From Nakamurella sp. A5-74 (GTDB lineage Bacteria; Actinomycetota; Actinomycetes; Mycobacteriales; Nakamurellaceae): a stretch of DNA of 64,000 bases. The position numbers and the translations under genes were made by a program. Shown here one piece after another: positions 19,640 through 27,376 of this stretch. Positions within the stretch are counted from its first letter, which is position 1. Each line of letters starts with the position of its first letter. Location of the stretch: positions 1,984,001-2,048,000 of the forward strand of contig NZ_CP159218.1 of NCBI RefSeq assembly GCF_040438885.1. Direction: 5' to 3'. The notes below the pieces were generated by a model that saw only the letters and a program-made list of their open reading frames with translations, was not told where the DNA came from and did not search any database.

Positions 19640-20371
19640 GTGTACCGGGTATTCGAGGCACTCGACCAGTTGGTCACCATCGTGGAGGAAGCCCGCGGCG
19701 TGCCGATGACGGCGTCGTGCGTGGTGCCTCGTGGCGACGTGCTCGACCTGCTGGACGACGTCCGCGACGCACTGCCGGGTGAGATGGACGATGCGCAGGA
19801 CGTGCTGGACCACCGGGACCAGATGCTCGAAGGCGCACGCCAGTCGGCGGAGTCCACGGTCGGCGGCGCCGCTGCCGAGGCCAAGCGGTTGGTGGAGGCG
19901 GCCCGAGCCGAGGCGGGGGCCACGGTCGCCGGTGCCAAGTCGCAGGCCCAGCGCATGGTCGACGAGGCTGGGGCGCGCGCCGAGGCGGTACTGAAGCGGG
20001 CCCACGACGACGCCGAACGGGCGATCGCCTCCGGCCAGGACCAGCACACATCGCTGATCGAACGCGGCCATCTCGAGCAGGACCGGCTGGTTGCCGCCGG
20101 CCGCGCCGCCTACGAACGGAGCGTCGCCGACGGGCAGGCCGAGCAGGCCAGGTTGGTGTCGCAGTCGGATGTCGTGCAGGCCGCCCGGCTCGAGTCCGCG
20201 GACATCCTGGACGCAGCGAACGACGAGGCCGAGCGGATGCGAGCCGAGTGCGACAGTTATGTCGACTCCCGGCTGGCAGCTTTGGAGGAGATCCTCACCA
20301 AGACCTTGCGCACCGTCGGTCGCGGCCGTACCTCACTGCGGTCCGGCGCAGTGGCCGACTTCCGCGACTGA
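19640..20371 (+). CDS. Coiled-coil protein, SepIVA/DivIVA-like
   Basis: A 243-residue cytoplasmic protein, GTG start with GGAGGGAAGGA upstream. Residues 1-45 form a short N-terminal domain (VFEALDQLVTIVEEARGVPM), followed by an almost uninterrupted Ala/Glu/Gln-rich helix from about 55 to 220 with heptad character and very few prolines, and a basic tail RGRTSLRSGAVADF. In mycobacteria the gene preceding the DUF177 gene and rnc encodes SepIVA, a DivIVA-like septation factor with the same plan. Function in cell-envelope growth or division is therefore inferred from synteny and shape, not from a catalytic motif. Confidence 0.78.
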   Translation: MYRVFEALDQLVTIVEEARGVPMTASCVVPRGDVLDLLDDVRDALPGEMDDAQDVLDHRDQMLEGARQSAESTVGGAAAEAKRLVEAARAEAGATVAGAKSQAQRMVDEAGARAEAVLKRAHDDAERAIASGQDQHTSLIERGHLEQDRLVAAGRAAYERSVADGQAEQARLVSQSDVVQAARLESADILDAANDEAERMRAECDSYVDSRLAALEEILTKTLRTVGRGRTSLRSGAVADFRD

Positions 20372-20450
20372 GCACGGACTGCCAGCGTCTACCCTGGAGA
20401 GGTTGCCCGGCCCGGCCGGGAGCAGACATTCGAGTGGGGAGCAGGAGCAG

Positions 20451-21044
20451 ATGCGTACGCCGTCGCTGGATCATCGTTCACCGTGGGTGATCGACACCCG
20501 GTCGGTGGGGAGACGGCCCGGTTCGCTGAAGACACTGCAGCTCGAACTCCCCGTCGACGAAAAGGTCGGCACCGAGGTGATCGCCGTCGTCAAGGGCGAG
20601 ATCATCGATGCCGATCTGCGCCTGGAGTCGGTGGTCGAGGGCGTGCTGGTCTCCGGTACCGCCTCCGCCGTCGCGGACGGCGAGTGTGCTCGGTGCCTGC
20701 GTGAGGTCTCCCTGGACCTGGACGTCGACCTGCGGGAGCTCTACGCGTACCCGGGTTCGGCGACTGCGGAGACCACCGACGAGGACGAGCTGCCGCGGGT
20801 CCAGGACGACCTGATCGACATCGAGCCGCTGATCCGGGACGAGATCACCCTGGCGTTGCCACTGGTGCCGTTGTGCCGTCCGGACTGCGCCGGGCTGTGC
20901 GTGGAGTGCGGTGAGCGGCTCGATGACCTCGAGCAGGGTCATGCGCATGCGATAATGGACGCGCGCTGGGCTGCGCTGGCCGAGAAGTTCGGTTCGGACG
21001 GCCCCGTGGAACCCGGTTCGCCGGGGCCCAGCGCGGAATCCTGA
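20451..21044 (+). CDS. YceD family (DUF177) protein
   Basis: A 197-residue protein with the DUF177 core: SGTASAVADGECARCL in the middle and the CRPDCAGLCVECG cluster near 145-157, probably a zinc site. ATG 20451 is preceded by GCAGGAGCAG. The family is almost always encoded next to rpmF and is linked to ribosome or 23S rRNA maturation; its exact role is unsettled. Together with rpmF, rnc and mutM it forms the conserved cluster seen here. Confidence 0.92.
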   Translation: MRTPSLDHRSPWVIDTRSVGRRPGSLKTLQLELPVDEKVGTEVIAVVKGEIIDADLRLESVVEGVLVSGTASAVADGECARCLREVSLDLDVDLRELYAYPGSATAETTDEDELPRVQDDLIDIEPLIRDEITLALPLVPLCRPDCAGLCVECGERLDDLEQGHAHAIMDARWAALAEKFGSDGPVEPGSPGPSAES

Positions 21045-21145
21045 GATCTCGATCGTCCTGGTTCCGTGCGGTCCTCACACCATCCGGATTCACCGGGCGC
21101 TGAGCGATTCAGCTGCCCAGTTCATCAACTGAAGGAGAAGTAGTC

Positions 21146-21325
21146 GTGGCTGTTCCGAAGCGGAAGATGTCCCGCAGCAACACCCGTGCCCGCCGGTCGC
21201 AGTGGAAGACCACCGTCCCGACGCTGGCTGCCTGTGGCAACCGCGCCTGTGGTGAGCTGAAGCCGCCGCACCAGGTGTGCCCCACCTGCGGTCAGTACGA
21301 CGGCCGCCAGGTCGTCGAGGTCTGA
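21146..21325 (+). CDS. rpmF: 50S ribosomal protein L32
   Basis: A 59-residue ribosomal protein, GTG start at 21146 after GAAGGAGAAG. It begins [20 protein letters not shown] and has four cysteines in a zinc-ribbon arrangement (ACGNRACG ... VCPTCG). A zinc-ribbon (C+) form rather than the zinc-free paralogue used in zinc starvation. It is too short to stand out by length alone; the match along its full length is clear. Confidence 0.97.
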   Translation: MAVPKRKMSRSNTRARRSQWKTTVPTLAACGNRACGELKPPHQVCPTCGQYDGRQVVEV

Positions 21326-21342
21326 CGCGGGTTGTCACCCAC

Positions 21343-22113
21343 ATGAGCAGTGCGGCACGTCGGAACCCACAGGACGACACCGCATCCGCCACACAGCTGT
21401 CCACCGCGCTCGGCGTCGAACTCGACGTCGAGCTCGCTGTGTTGGCGCTCACCCACCGCTCGTACGCGTACGAGAACGGTGGCCTCCCCACCAACGAGCG
21501 GCTCGAGTTCCTCGGCGATTCGGTCCTCGGCATCGTCATCACCGAGCGGCTGTACCTGCAACACCCGACCCTCCCCGAGGGTCAGCTTGCCAAGCTGCGG
21601 GCGTCGATCGTGAACATGCACGCGTTGGCCGGGGTCGCCCGCGAGATCGATCTCGGATCGCTGATCCGGCTGGGCAACGGCGAGGAACTCACCGGTGGTC
21701 GCGACAAACCCTCGATCCTGGCCGACGGGGTCGAGGCGACGCTCGGCGCGGTCTACCTGCAGTTCGGTCTGGAGACCAGCCGCGAGGTGGTGCACCGGCT
21801 GTTCGAGGGGCTGATCACCGCAGCTCCACTGCTCGGTGCGGGGCTCGACTGGAAGACGTCCCTGCAGGAGCTGGCCGCCGCCCGAGGCCTCGGGGTTCCC
21901 GTCTACCAGGTCACCGATGACGGTCCCGACCACGCCAAGAGCTTCGCGGCCGAGGTCCTGGTCGCCGCCGAGGTGGTCGGTGAGGGCGCCGGTCGCACCA
22001 AGAAGGAGGCCGAGCAGCAGGCGGCCTCGATCGCCTACACCTCGCTGCAGGATCTGCAGCCGCAGGACGTCATCGCGGGTGACATCGGCCAGACGCCGGT
22101 CGCCGGCCACTGA
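21343..22113 (+). CDS. rnc: Ribonuclease III
   Basis: Double-strand-specific endoribonuclease for rRNA and mRNA maturation, 256 residues from ATG 21343. The RNase III signature [12 protein letters not shown] is at 51-62 with the Mg-binding Glu and Asp, and the second acidic cluster is [12 protein letters not shown] around 127-138. A double-stranded RNA-binding domain occupies about 165-240 ([15 protein letters not shown] ... [14 protein letters not shown]). It begins 17 bases after rpmF and ends one base before mutM. Confidence 0.97.
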   Translation: MSSAARRNPQDDTASATQLSTALGVELDVELAVLALTHRSYAYENGGLPTNERLEFLGDSVLGIVITERLYLQHPTLPEGQLAKLRASIVNMHALAGVAREIDLGSLIRLGNGEELTGGRDKPSILADGVEATLGAVYLQFGLETSREVVHRLFEGLITAAPLLGAGLDWKTSLQELAAARGLGVPVYQVTDDGPDHAKSFAAEVLVAAEVVGEGAGRTKKEAEQQAASIAYTSLQDLQPQDVIAGDIGQTPVAGH

Positions 22114-22114
22114 A

Positions 22115-22996
22115 GTGCCCGAACTTCCCGAGGTCGAGGTCGTCCGCCGCGGTCTGGCCCAGCACGCCGTCGGACGCACCATCGCGCAGGTCGAAGTGTT
22201 CTCCGACCGCGCGGTGCGGCGGCACCCCGGTGGTCGCTCCGATTTCGAGGCCATCCTGGCCGGCCGCACCATTGAGGGTGTTTCTCGACGCGGCAAGTAC
22301 CTGTGGTTCGTGCTCGATGAGGGTGACGCCGTGCTCGCCCACCTGGGCATGAGCGGCCAGTTCCGGGTCGGCGCGGGATCCGAGGGCGCGACGGCGACTG
22401 CTGCCGGCCCTGAGTTCCACCCGCACCTGCGGGTCCGGTTCCACTTCGCCGACGACGGCCCCGAGCTCGACTTCCTGGACCAGCGGACGTTCGGCGGGTT
22501 GGCGTTCGCGCATGGTGGCGCCGAGTTGCCGCACGAGATCGCGCACATCGCCCGCGACCCGATGGATCCCGAGTTCGACCTGGGCGCGGCGATCCGCACG
22601 GTCCGGGCGAAGCGGACCGAGATCAAGCGTGCGCTGCTCGATCAGACCGTCGTCTCCGGGATCGGCAACATCTACGCCGATGAGTCGCTCTGGCGGGCGA
22701 AGGTGCACTTCCGCCGGCCGACCCGTTCGATGACCGTGGCATCGGTGCGCGCCGTGCTGGAAGCGGCGACGACGGTGATGGACGACGCGCTGGCCGTCGG
22801 CGGCACCAGCTTCGATGCGTTGTACGTCAACGTGAACGGCGAGTCCGGCTACTTCGATCGATCACTGGACGCCTACGGCCAGGCCGGCCTGCCGTGCCGC
22901 CGCTGCGGGGCGACGATCATCCGCGAGGCCTTCATGAACCGCTCGTCCTTCCGCTGCCCGCGCTGCCAGCGCCGGCCGCGCGGCCTCGCCGACTGA
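22115..22996 (+). CDS. mutM: Formamidopyrimidine-DNA glycosylase
   Basis: Base-excision repair enzyme (Fpg) for oxidised purines, with AP-lyase activity, 293 residues. GTG 22115 gives the required N-terminus [13 protein letters not shown], where Pro2 is the nucleophile and Glu3 the catalytic acid. The helix-two-turn-helix region includes [17 protein letters not shown], and the C-terminal zinc finger is CRRCG...RCPRCQ. It follows rnc by one base. Five 32-bp tandem repeats begin 11 bases after its stop. Confidence 0.96.
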   Translation: MPELPEVEVVRRGLAQHAVGRTIAQVEVFSDRAVRRHPGGRSDFEAILAGRTIEGVSRRGKYLWFVLDEGDAVLAHLGMSGQFRVGAGSEGATATAAGPEFHPHLRVRFHFADDGPELDFLDQRTFGGLAFAHGGAELPHEIAHIARDPMDPEFDLGAAIRTVRAKRTEIKRALLDQTVVSGIGNIYADESLWRAKVHFRRPTRSMTVASVRAVLEAATTVMDDALAVGGTSFDALYVNVNGESGYFDRSLDAYGQAGLPCRRCGATIIREAFMNRSSFRCPRCQRRPRGLAD

Positions 22997-23006
22997 CCGC
23001 CACCCC

Positions 23007-23166
23007 GTTCGCGGACCGTACGGTCGTTTACGGCCCACGTTCGCGGACCGTACGGTCGGTTATGCCCCCCGTTCGCGGACCGTACGGTCGGTTACGCCCC
23101 TCGTTCGCGGACCGTACGGTCGGGTGCGGCCCAGGTCAGCGGACCGCACGGTCGGTTCTGAGTCGA
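23007..23166. repeat. Five tandem 32-bp units, each with a 12-bp palindrome
   Basis: Units at 23007, 23039, 23071, 23103 and 23135, exactly 32 bases each. Units 1-4 share an identical 20-base core that contains the perfect palindrome GACCGTACGGTC; the other 12 bases vary slightly between units. Unit 5 is degenerate (GACCGCACGGTC). The period is close to three helical turns. It sits between mutM and the 23216 gene and could be an array of protein-binding sites or serial hairpins. Confidence 0.9.
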
Positions 23167-23215
23167 CCCACCGGTCCGCCCGGCCGGGCGGGCACCTGCC
23201 TCCTATGCTGAGGCC

Positions 23216-24058
23216 ATGCTGAGGGTGAGATTGACCGGCCGCGCCATCTCACCGGTCGTTGCCGGCTCCGGCGACATGGTGGTGGTCGGGCGCGCACCGC
23301 AGTCGGACCCGCCGTCCGGTCCCGACCTGAGCTGCACGTTCGTCGGACTCGACGGCGCTGCCGAGCACACCTCTCGCACCGCCCTGCTGATCGACGTCGG
23401 GCAGGAGGTCGTCCGGCTGCGGTTCGCCGGAGCGGGCGAGGCGCGGCTGTCGTCGTTGTTCGACGCCCCCGCCGGAGCGCGCCGGGTGACGCTGTCCCGC
23501 GGGATGACGGCGCTGTTGGACGAGGGCGAGAACCAGCTGACGCTGCTGCGCGGAGCGGTCGATTCCCGCGGCGGCTTCACCGACCTCGATCTGGACCTGG
23601 ACGTCCAGCAGGTCGCCGTCGACGACGAGGCGGACGTTCCCGACACCGGTTCGGTGCTTGCGGACCCGGATTCCGACCACACGACTGCGGCCCCCACCCT
23701 GGAGCGGTTCGGACGCGAGTGGTTCGTGGCGTTGGCACTGGCCGAGCCGTGGCTGGTGGGTCAGGACGACTACCCGCGACCGCCGTCCAATCGCGAGATC
23801 TTCGAGCGGGTCAACGAATGGAACCGCTACGCCTGGAACCTGGTGCGGCCCCAGCGGGTGGACGATGCGATCAAGATCATCTCGCGGCTGGCTTTCGGCC
23901 CGGCCGACGATCCGTTCACCCAGACTGTCGGCCGCTCGCAGAACGTCCGCTTCGCCGTCGGTCGTCGCGCGGCCGAGGTGCGGCTCATCACCCAGGACGA
24001 CCTTGCCGCCGCCAACCGCAAGGCGGCCGCACACACCCAACGGCCCGCAGGGCACTGA
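23216..24058 (+). CDS. Uncharacterised protein with degenerate FHA-like N-terminus and possible winged-helix C-terminus
   Basis: A 280-residue protein without a close match that I recognise. The first 130 residues are rich in beta strands, with GRAPQSD and EHTSRTALLIDVG spaced roughly like the phosphothreonine-binding loops of FHA domains, but key residues are not all present. An acidic linker (about 125-160) follows. The C-terminal part (GREWFVALALAEPWLVG ... REIFERVNEWNRYAWNLV) resembles the small winged-helix domain attached to many actinobacterial FHA proteins. A signal peptide and membrane segments are absent. It lies 49 bases after the tandem repeat array, which may be its regulatory region. 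Confidence 0.55.
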   Translation: MLRVRLTGRAISPVVAGSGDMVVVGRAPQSDPPSGPDLSCTFVGLDGAAEHTSRTALLIDVGQEVVRLRFAGAGEARLSSLFDAPAGARRVTLSRGMTALLDEGENQLTLLRGAVDSRGGFTDLDLDLDVQQVAVDDEADVPDTGSVLADPDSDHTTAAPTLERFGREWFVALALAEPWLVGQDDYPRPPSNREIFERVNEWNRYAWNLVRPQRVDDAIKIISRLAFGPADDPFTQTVGRSQNVRFAVGRRAAEVRLITQDDLAAANRKAAAHTQRPAGH

Positions 24059-24088
24059 TCGTCGCGACTCCGACGGGCATCCCAGCGC

Positions 24089-24571
24089 TCAGTGGTCTCG
24101 CTCGGTCGTGTCCGCCCACAAGAACTGACCACTCGCTCGAAAACCATTGCGCGCGTACAGGTTCACCGAATCTGGCGACGCGTGGACGGTGACGTGTTCG
24201 GCGCCGCGGGCATGTGCGGTGGCGAGCACCGCTCGCACCAGGGCGCCGCCGATGCCGATGCCGCGGAGCTCCGGCAGGATGAAGCACGACTGCAGGTCGC
24301 CCGAGCACCGGTCGATGTTGCTGGCACTGGCGACCCGCGCGGTCAGTGCCAACCAGGCCATGCCCAGCAGCGAACCACCGGGGGTCACGGCGATGTGGGG
24401 CAGATGGGTCGAGCGGTGTTCGCGTGCCCACTGACCTGCGAGGCGCACGAACGCCTCCTCGTCACCCGTTGGTTCGCCGACCTCCAGTGCCCACTGCCAC
24501 CGCAGCTGCACGACCCGATCCAGCTCGTCGTCACGCGCGAGACGGACTTCGAATTCAGGGGGTGCAGACAC
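24089..24571 (-). CDS. GNAT-family N-acetyltransferase
   Basis: A 160-residue acetyl-CoA-dependent transferase from GTG 24571 (VSAPPEFEVRLARDDELDRVV). Motif A of the family is visible as CFILPELRGIGIGGALVRAVLATA (the R/Q-x-x-G-x-G/A pyrophosphate loop being RGIGIG), followed by the motif B region VTVHASPDSVNLYARNGF. Substrate unknown. It converges on the preceding gene with a 30-base gap and is 56 bases downstream of the Nudix gene, with which it may be co-transcribed. Confidence 0.9.
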   Translation of the reverse strand: MSAPPEFEVRLARDDELDRVVQLRWQWALEVGEPTGDEEAFVRLAGQWAREHRSTHLPHIAVTPGGSLLGMAWLALTARVASASNIDRCSGDLQSCFILPELRGIGIGGALVRAVLATAHARGAEHVTVHASPDSVNLYARNGFRASGQFLWADTTERDH

Positions 24572-24627
24572 ACGCCGAGAGTAGGCGGGTATCCAACTGT
24601 TGAGGAGCGCGTTCCGGGAACTTCCGG

Positions 24628-25074
24628 TCACAGCGAACCGACTGCGCGGGCAACGATCTCGGGCAGATCCGGATTCGACAGGGGCTCTCGGGTGAGCGCC
24701 TCCGGGTACCACCAGCGACCGTCGGTGATGATCTCGCCCGGACTGGGTGCGGGCGGCCGGACGTCGACATCTTCGTGGAGGGCGAGCGCGAAGAAGACGG
24801 AGTTCGCGTGCACCTCCACCCCGTTGTAGACGTAGCTGTGTTCGTCTCGAAGGAACGGCTCACCCAGGTCCGCGGCGGGTCGGTCGATACCCGTCTCCTC
24901 CCACAGTTCGCGTCTGGCCGCCTGTTTCTCACTTTCACCCGGTTCGAGCCCGCCGCCGATCGTGAACCAGTACGGAGCGTCCGGATAGAGCGGATCGTGC
25001 CCCAGCACCATGAGGACTCGCCCGGCCGGGCTGACCGGGATGACGCGCGCGGTGCGTCGACGGATGGCAGCCAT
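24628..25074 (-). CDS. Nudix hydrolase
   Basis: A 148-residue protein with a complete Nudix box GGLEPGESEKQAARRELWEETG (shown as GX5EX7REUXEEXG): all the metal-binding glutamates are present. Start taken at ATG 25074 (MAAIRRRTARVIPV); ATG 25092 is a close alternative. It hydrolyses a nucleoside diphosphate linked to some other moiety; specificity cannot be read. Upstream gene of a probable two-gene unit with the GNAT gene. Confidence 0.9.
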   Translation of the reverse strand: MAAIRRRTARVIPVSPAGRVLMVLGHDPLYPDAPYWFTIGGGLEPGESEKQAARRELWEETGIDRPAADLGEPFLRDEHSYVYNGVEVHANSVFFALALHEDVDVRPPAPSPGEIITDGRWWYPEALTREPLSNPDLPEIVARAVGSL

Positions 25075-25333
25075 GCGGCCAGTCTCTCGCATCCTGTTCG
25101 CGACAGGCAGGTGGGTCATGCCGATCTGCGCCGCCGTTCTGATCCACCGACACGGCGCGACCCCACGCAATGGATGGCATCCGTGGAGCTTCCACGGATC
25201 GCGATGCCCGCATCGCCGGGGCCTTGCCTTCTCGTACAACTGAACCCGCAACGACGATCATCGACTCAAATCCACCGTTCGCAGATCGGACGGGCGAGTT
25301 GAGTCCCGCAGAGCGTCAGGAAAGGATGGCCGG

Positions 25334-25914
25334 GTGCCCTTCGCCGACGAGCTGTCTTCCGGTGGTGTCGTCGTCGTCCCGTACCAGGCCAATTGGCATG
25401 CGGAAGGAGCTGAGCTGGCGAACAAACTCCGCCGACTGGTGCCGAGCGCCTCGGCCGTGGAACACATCGGATCGACGTCGATACCTGGCATGGCCGCCAA
25501 GGACTGCCTGGACATGATGGTCCTGGTCCCCGACCCCGAATCGGTGGCTGTCTCCGAAGGCTTGGTGGCGATGGGGTACCGGCTGCGACCTGAACCTTGG
25601 AACCTGACCGAGAGCGCCGCTGGACAGGTGTGGCCGAAACGGGTGTTCGCGCCGCCGGCGGGGAGCGACGCAGCAACATCCACCTGCGCCCGACCAACAG
25701 TGCCAGCGCGCGCCTGGCACTGCTCTTTCGCGACCATCTACGAGCGAGTCCACAGCGGATCGTCGATTGGTCGGAGTTCAAGACGCGTGTCGCCCAGCAC
25801 ACCGATGATCTCGCCTCGTACGGACAGATCAAACTGCCCGCTTGGCGGCTCCTGATGGATCTCGCGGAGATCTGGGCACAGCAGACGGCATGGCGGGGTG
25901 TGAACGCCGCATGA
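25334..25914 (+). pseudogene. GrpB family (nucleotidyltransferase-like) gene broken by a one-base frameshift
   Basis: The first part (GTG 25334) reads VVPYQANWHAEGAELANKL...VEHIGSTSIPGMAAKDCLDMMVLV, the GrpB/CoaE-tail nucleotidyltransferase-like family. At the GGGG run 25660-25663 the frame changes: the downstream frame continues the homology as NIHLRPTNSASARLALLF...DLASYGQIKLPAW to the stop at 25914. Restoring one G would fuse the two into a normal protein of about 193 residues. Without it translation runs on into unrelated sequence to 25855. It is either a true loss of function or a sequencing error. Its stop overlaps the ATG of the peptidase gene, so the pair was an operon. Confidence 0.85.
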
Positions 25915-26642
25915 TGGCGATCCGGCCGGAAGGGTCGAGCTTCACAGAACCGGCCGAGCACGGCCGGGGTGAGGGTTCCGTATTCCTCGGCGGCGGTGGT
26001 AGCCCCGATGACGAACGGGATGTCTGGACCTGGGCCCACACCGGCGTCGAACGTGTGCTGTATTGGCCATTCGCGCTGGCAGGCAACATCCTGGCCACGG
26101 CTGACGAGTGGTTTCGCGGCTCACTCGCCTCGATCGATCTCCACCCGGAGGTGGTCACCTGGACGACCTTGCAGGGCCGTCGCAGCGACGAGCTGGACGA
26201 GTTCGACCTGCTGCATGTCGGCGGCGGCAACACCTTTCGGCTCCTCGACCACATTCGCAGACACGAGTTCTTCACCCCCGTGCGGGACTTCGTGCGCCGG
26301 GGTGGCGACTACTACGGCGGTAGCGCGGGCGCCGTCATCGCCTGCGCGGACATCGAGATCGCAGCCTCCCGTGATCCGAACGACGTGGGGCTGGTCGATC
26401 TCGGCGCGCTCGCGCTGATACCCAGCTACTCGGTGCTGCCGCATCATGACGGGAACGTCACCTCCCCGCTGTCGTGGGCGAGCGAGCGAAACCGCGCGGT
26501 GATCGCGGTCCCGGAACGCGGCGGTCTCCATCATCGGCTGGGTACCTTCACCGCGATAGGGCCAGATCTGAGCATGGAGATCACCAGCGGGGGAATGACG
26601 CCGCGGCCGCCAGGCTCGTCGTGGCTGCACCGAGCCCGGTAG
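25911..26642 (+). CDS. Peptidase S51-like (dipeptidase E / class I glutamine-amidotransferase-like) protein
   Basis: A 243-residue cytoplasmic protein from ATG 25911, overlapping the GrpB stop. It has the S51 layout: SVFLGGGGSPDD at the N-terminus, DLLHVGGGNTFRLLDHIRR near 105, the nucleophile elbow YYGGSAGAVIACADIEIA with Ser in GGSAGA, then LIPSYSVLPHHDG containing the candidate His. Dipeptidase E cleaves Asp-X dipeptides; related proteins act on cyanophycin. Which applies is unknown. The next 730 bases hold no intact gene. Confidence 0.85.
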   Translation: MMAIRPEGSSFTEPAEHGRGEGSVFLGGGGSPDDERDVWTWAHTGVERVLYWPFALAGNILATADEWFRGSLASIDLHPEVVTWTTLQGRRSDELDEFDLLHVGGGNTFRLLDHIRRHEFFTPVRDFVRRGGDYYGGSAGAVIACADIEIAASRDPNDVGLVDLGALALIPSYSVLPHHDGNVTSPLSWASERNRAVIAVPERGGLHHRLGTFTAIGPDLSMEITSGGMTPRPPGSSWLHRAR

Positions 26643-27242
26643 CCGAGTCCACCCACGTCGGCTGCGCATTCGCAGGCGAGGCGGTACGTCAAGTGGAACG
26701 ACGTGGTGAGCAGTGAGAACGACATGACAGCCTGGGACAACGCGGCCGACAGGTACTTTGAACGGATCGGTCCGGAAGGAGACACCTTCCAGGAGGACCT
26801 CGACGTTCCTGAGTACCCACCTGGGGATGCCGCGGGGCGGGATGTGCCGGATCTGGGGCCGCGGTCACGGTTGGCTCGCGGTCCCCAAGGACGGTGAGCT
26901 CCCCGCCCACCCTGATCGAGGGCAGCTGCCAGGGCTCGAGCAGAGCGACGAGACGCTCGCGGTCAATTTCTTCGGGTCCTTCACCAGCAGTGCCCATCCG
27001 GCGAGTCTGCCAGGTCGACCGTCGAGGGGTCACTACGGGCGGTGTCGGTGGAGGCGGCGTTGACGTCAGTGCGGTGGCCCTCGGCGATGCGGGCCGGAGA
27101 GCGATAAGCGGCGTCCGACAACAGGTATGACTGGATTCCCCGCCATCTCGGAGACCCGGAGATTCCGGTGTCGGGGTTCCGCTGACAAGGCCCCGAACTC
27201 GTGCTCGACGGACCTCACTCGACGGGCCCGCCGCAACAGGGC
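26643..27242. other. Decayed intergenic region without an intact gene
   Basis: About 600 bases with no ORF that looks intact on either strand. A methyltransferase-like remnant is annotated separately at 26703-26897. On the minus strand around 26900-27020 a short stretch reads like protein (EEIDRERLVALLEPWQLPS, then IRVGGELTVLGD), perhaps another remnant that I do not recognise. The region may be a site of past gene loss next to the secretion locus. Confidence 0.5.
26703..26897 (+). pseudogene. Truncated SAM-methyltransferase-like remnant
   Basis: A 64-residue frame whose N-terminus (from ATG 26724: MTAWDNAADRYFERIGPEGD) looks like the start of small class I methyltransferases. The next segment GDAAGRDVPDLGPRSRLARG resembles the SAM-binding motif I region (GRDVLDLGCGSGRLAR in intact enzymes) but has Pro replacing Leu and Cys, so the glycine loop is lost, and then the frame stops. 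Likely a decayed gene; the comparison is from memory of the family. Confidence 0.4.
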
Positions 27243-27294
27243 GGAACTTTCCACCCCCCGATCGGTTGGTGTGGTGACCGGCTGGCCCTAGCTT
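27243..27294 (+). promoter_or_regulatory. Type VII locus promoter A
   Basis: GGAACTTTCC at 27243-27252, then 34 bases, then CCTAGC at 27287-27292; the -10 hexamer is TAGCTT (27289-27294). Spacing is identical to promoters at 29594 and 43885. No -35 is recognisable, which suggests activator dependence. It precedes the WXG-domain protein at 27377. Confidence 0.7.
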
Positions 27295-27376
27295 TGCTGA
27301 AGACGGACATCGCAGCGGGACCCGAAGCCTTCGGCCGAAAGCGCGATGGGACAACGGAAGTGGGGAGGTGGCAGAC

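Noticed and set aside
23007-23166. CRISPR array
   Set aside because: Repeats are directly tandem; the 12-base variable parts are similar to each other and too short for spacers, and no cas gene is present.
25334-25914. Programmed frameshift in the GrpB gene
   Set aside because: No slippery heptamer or downstream structure, and the family is not known to need one; a simple one-base loss in a G-run is sufficient.
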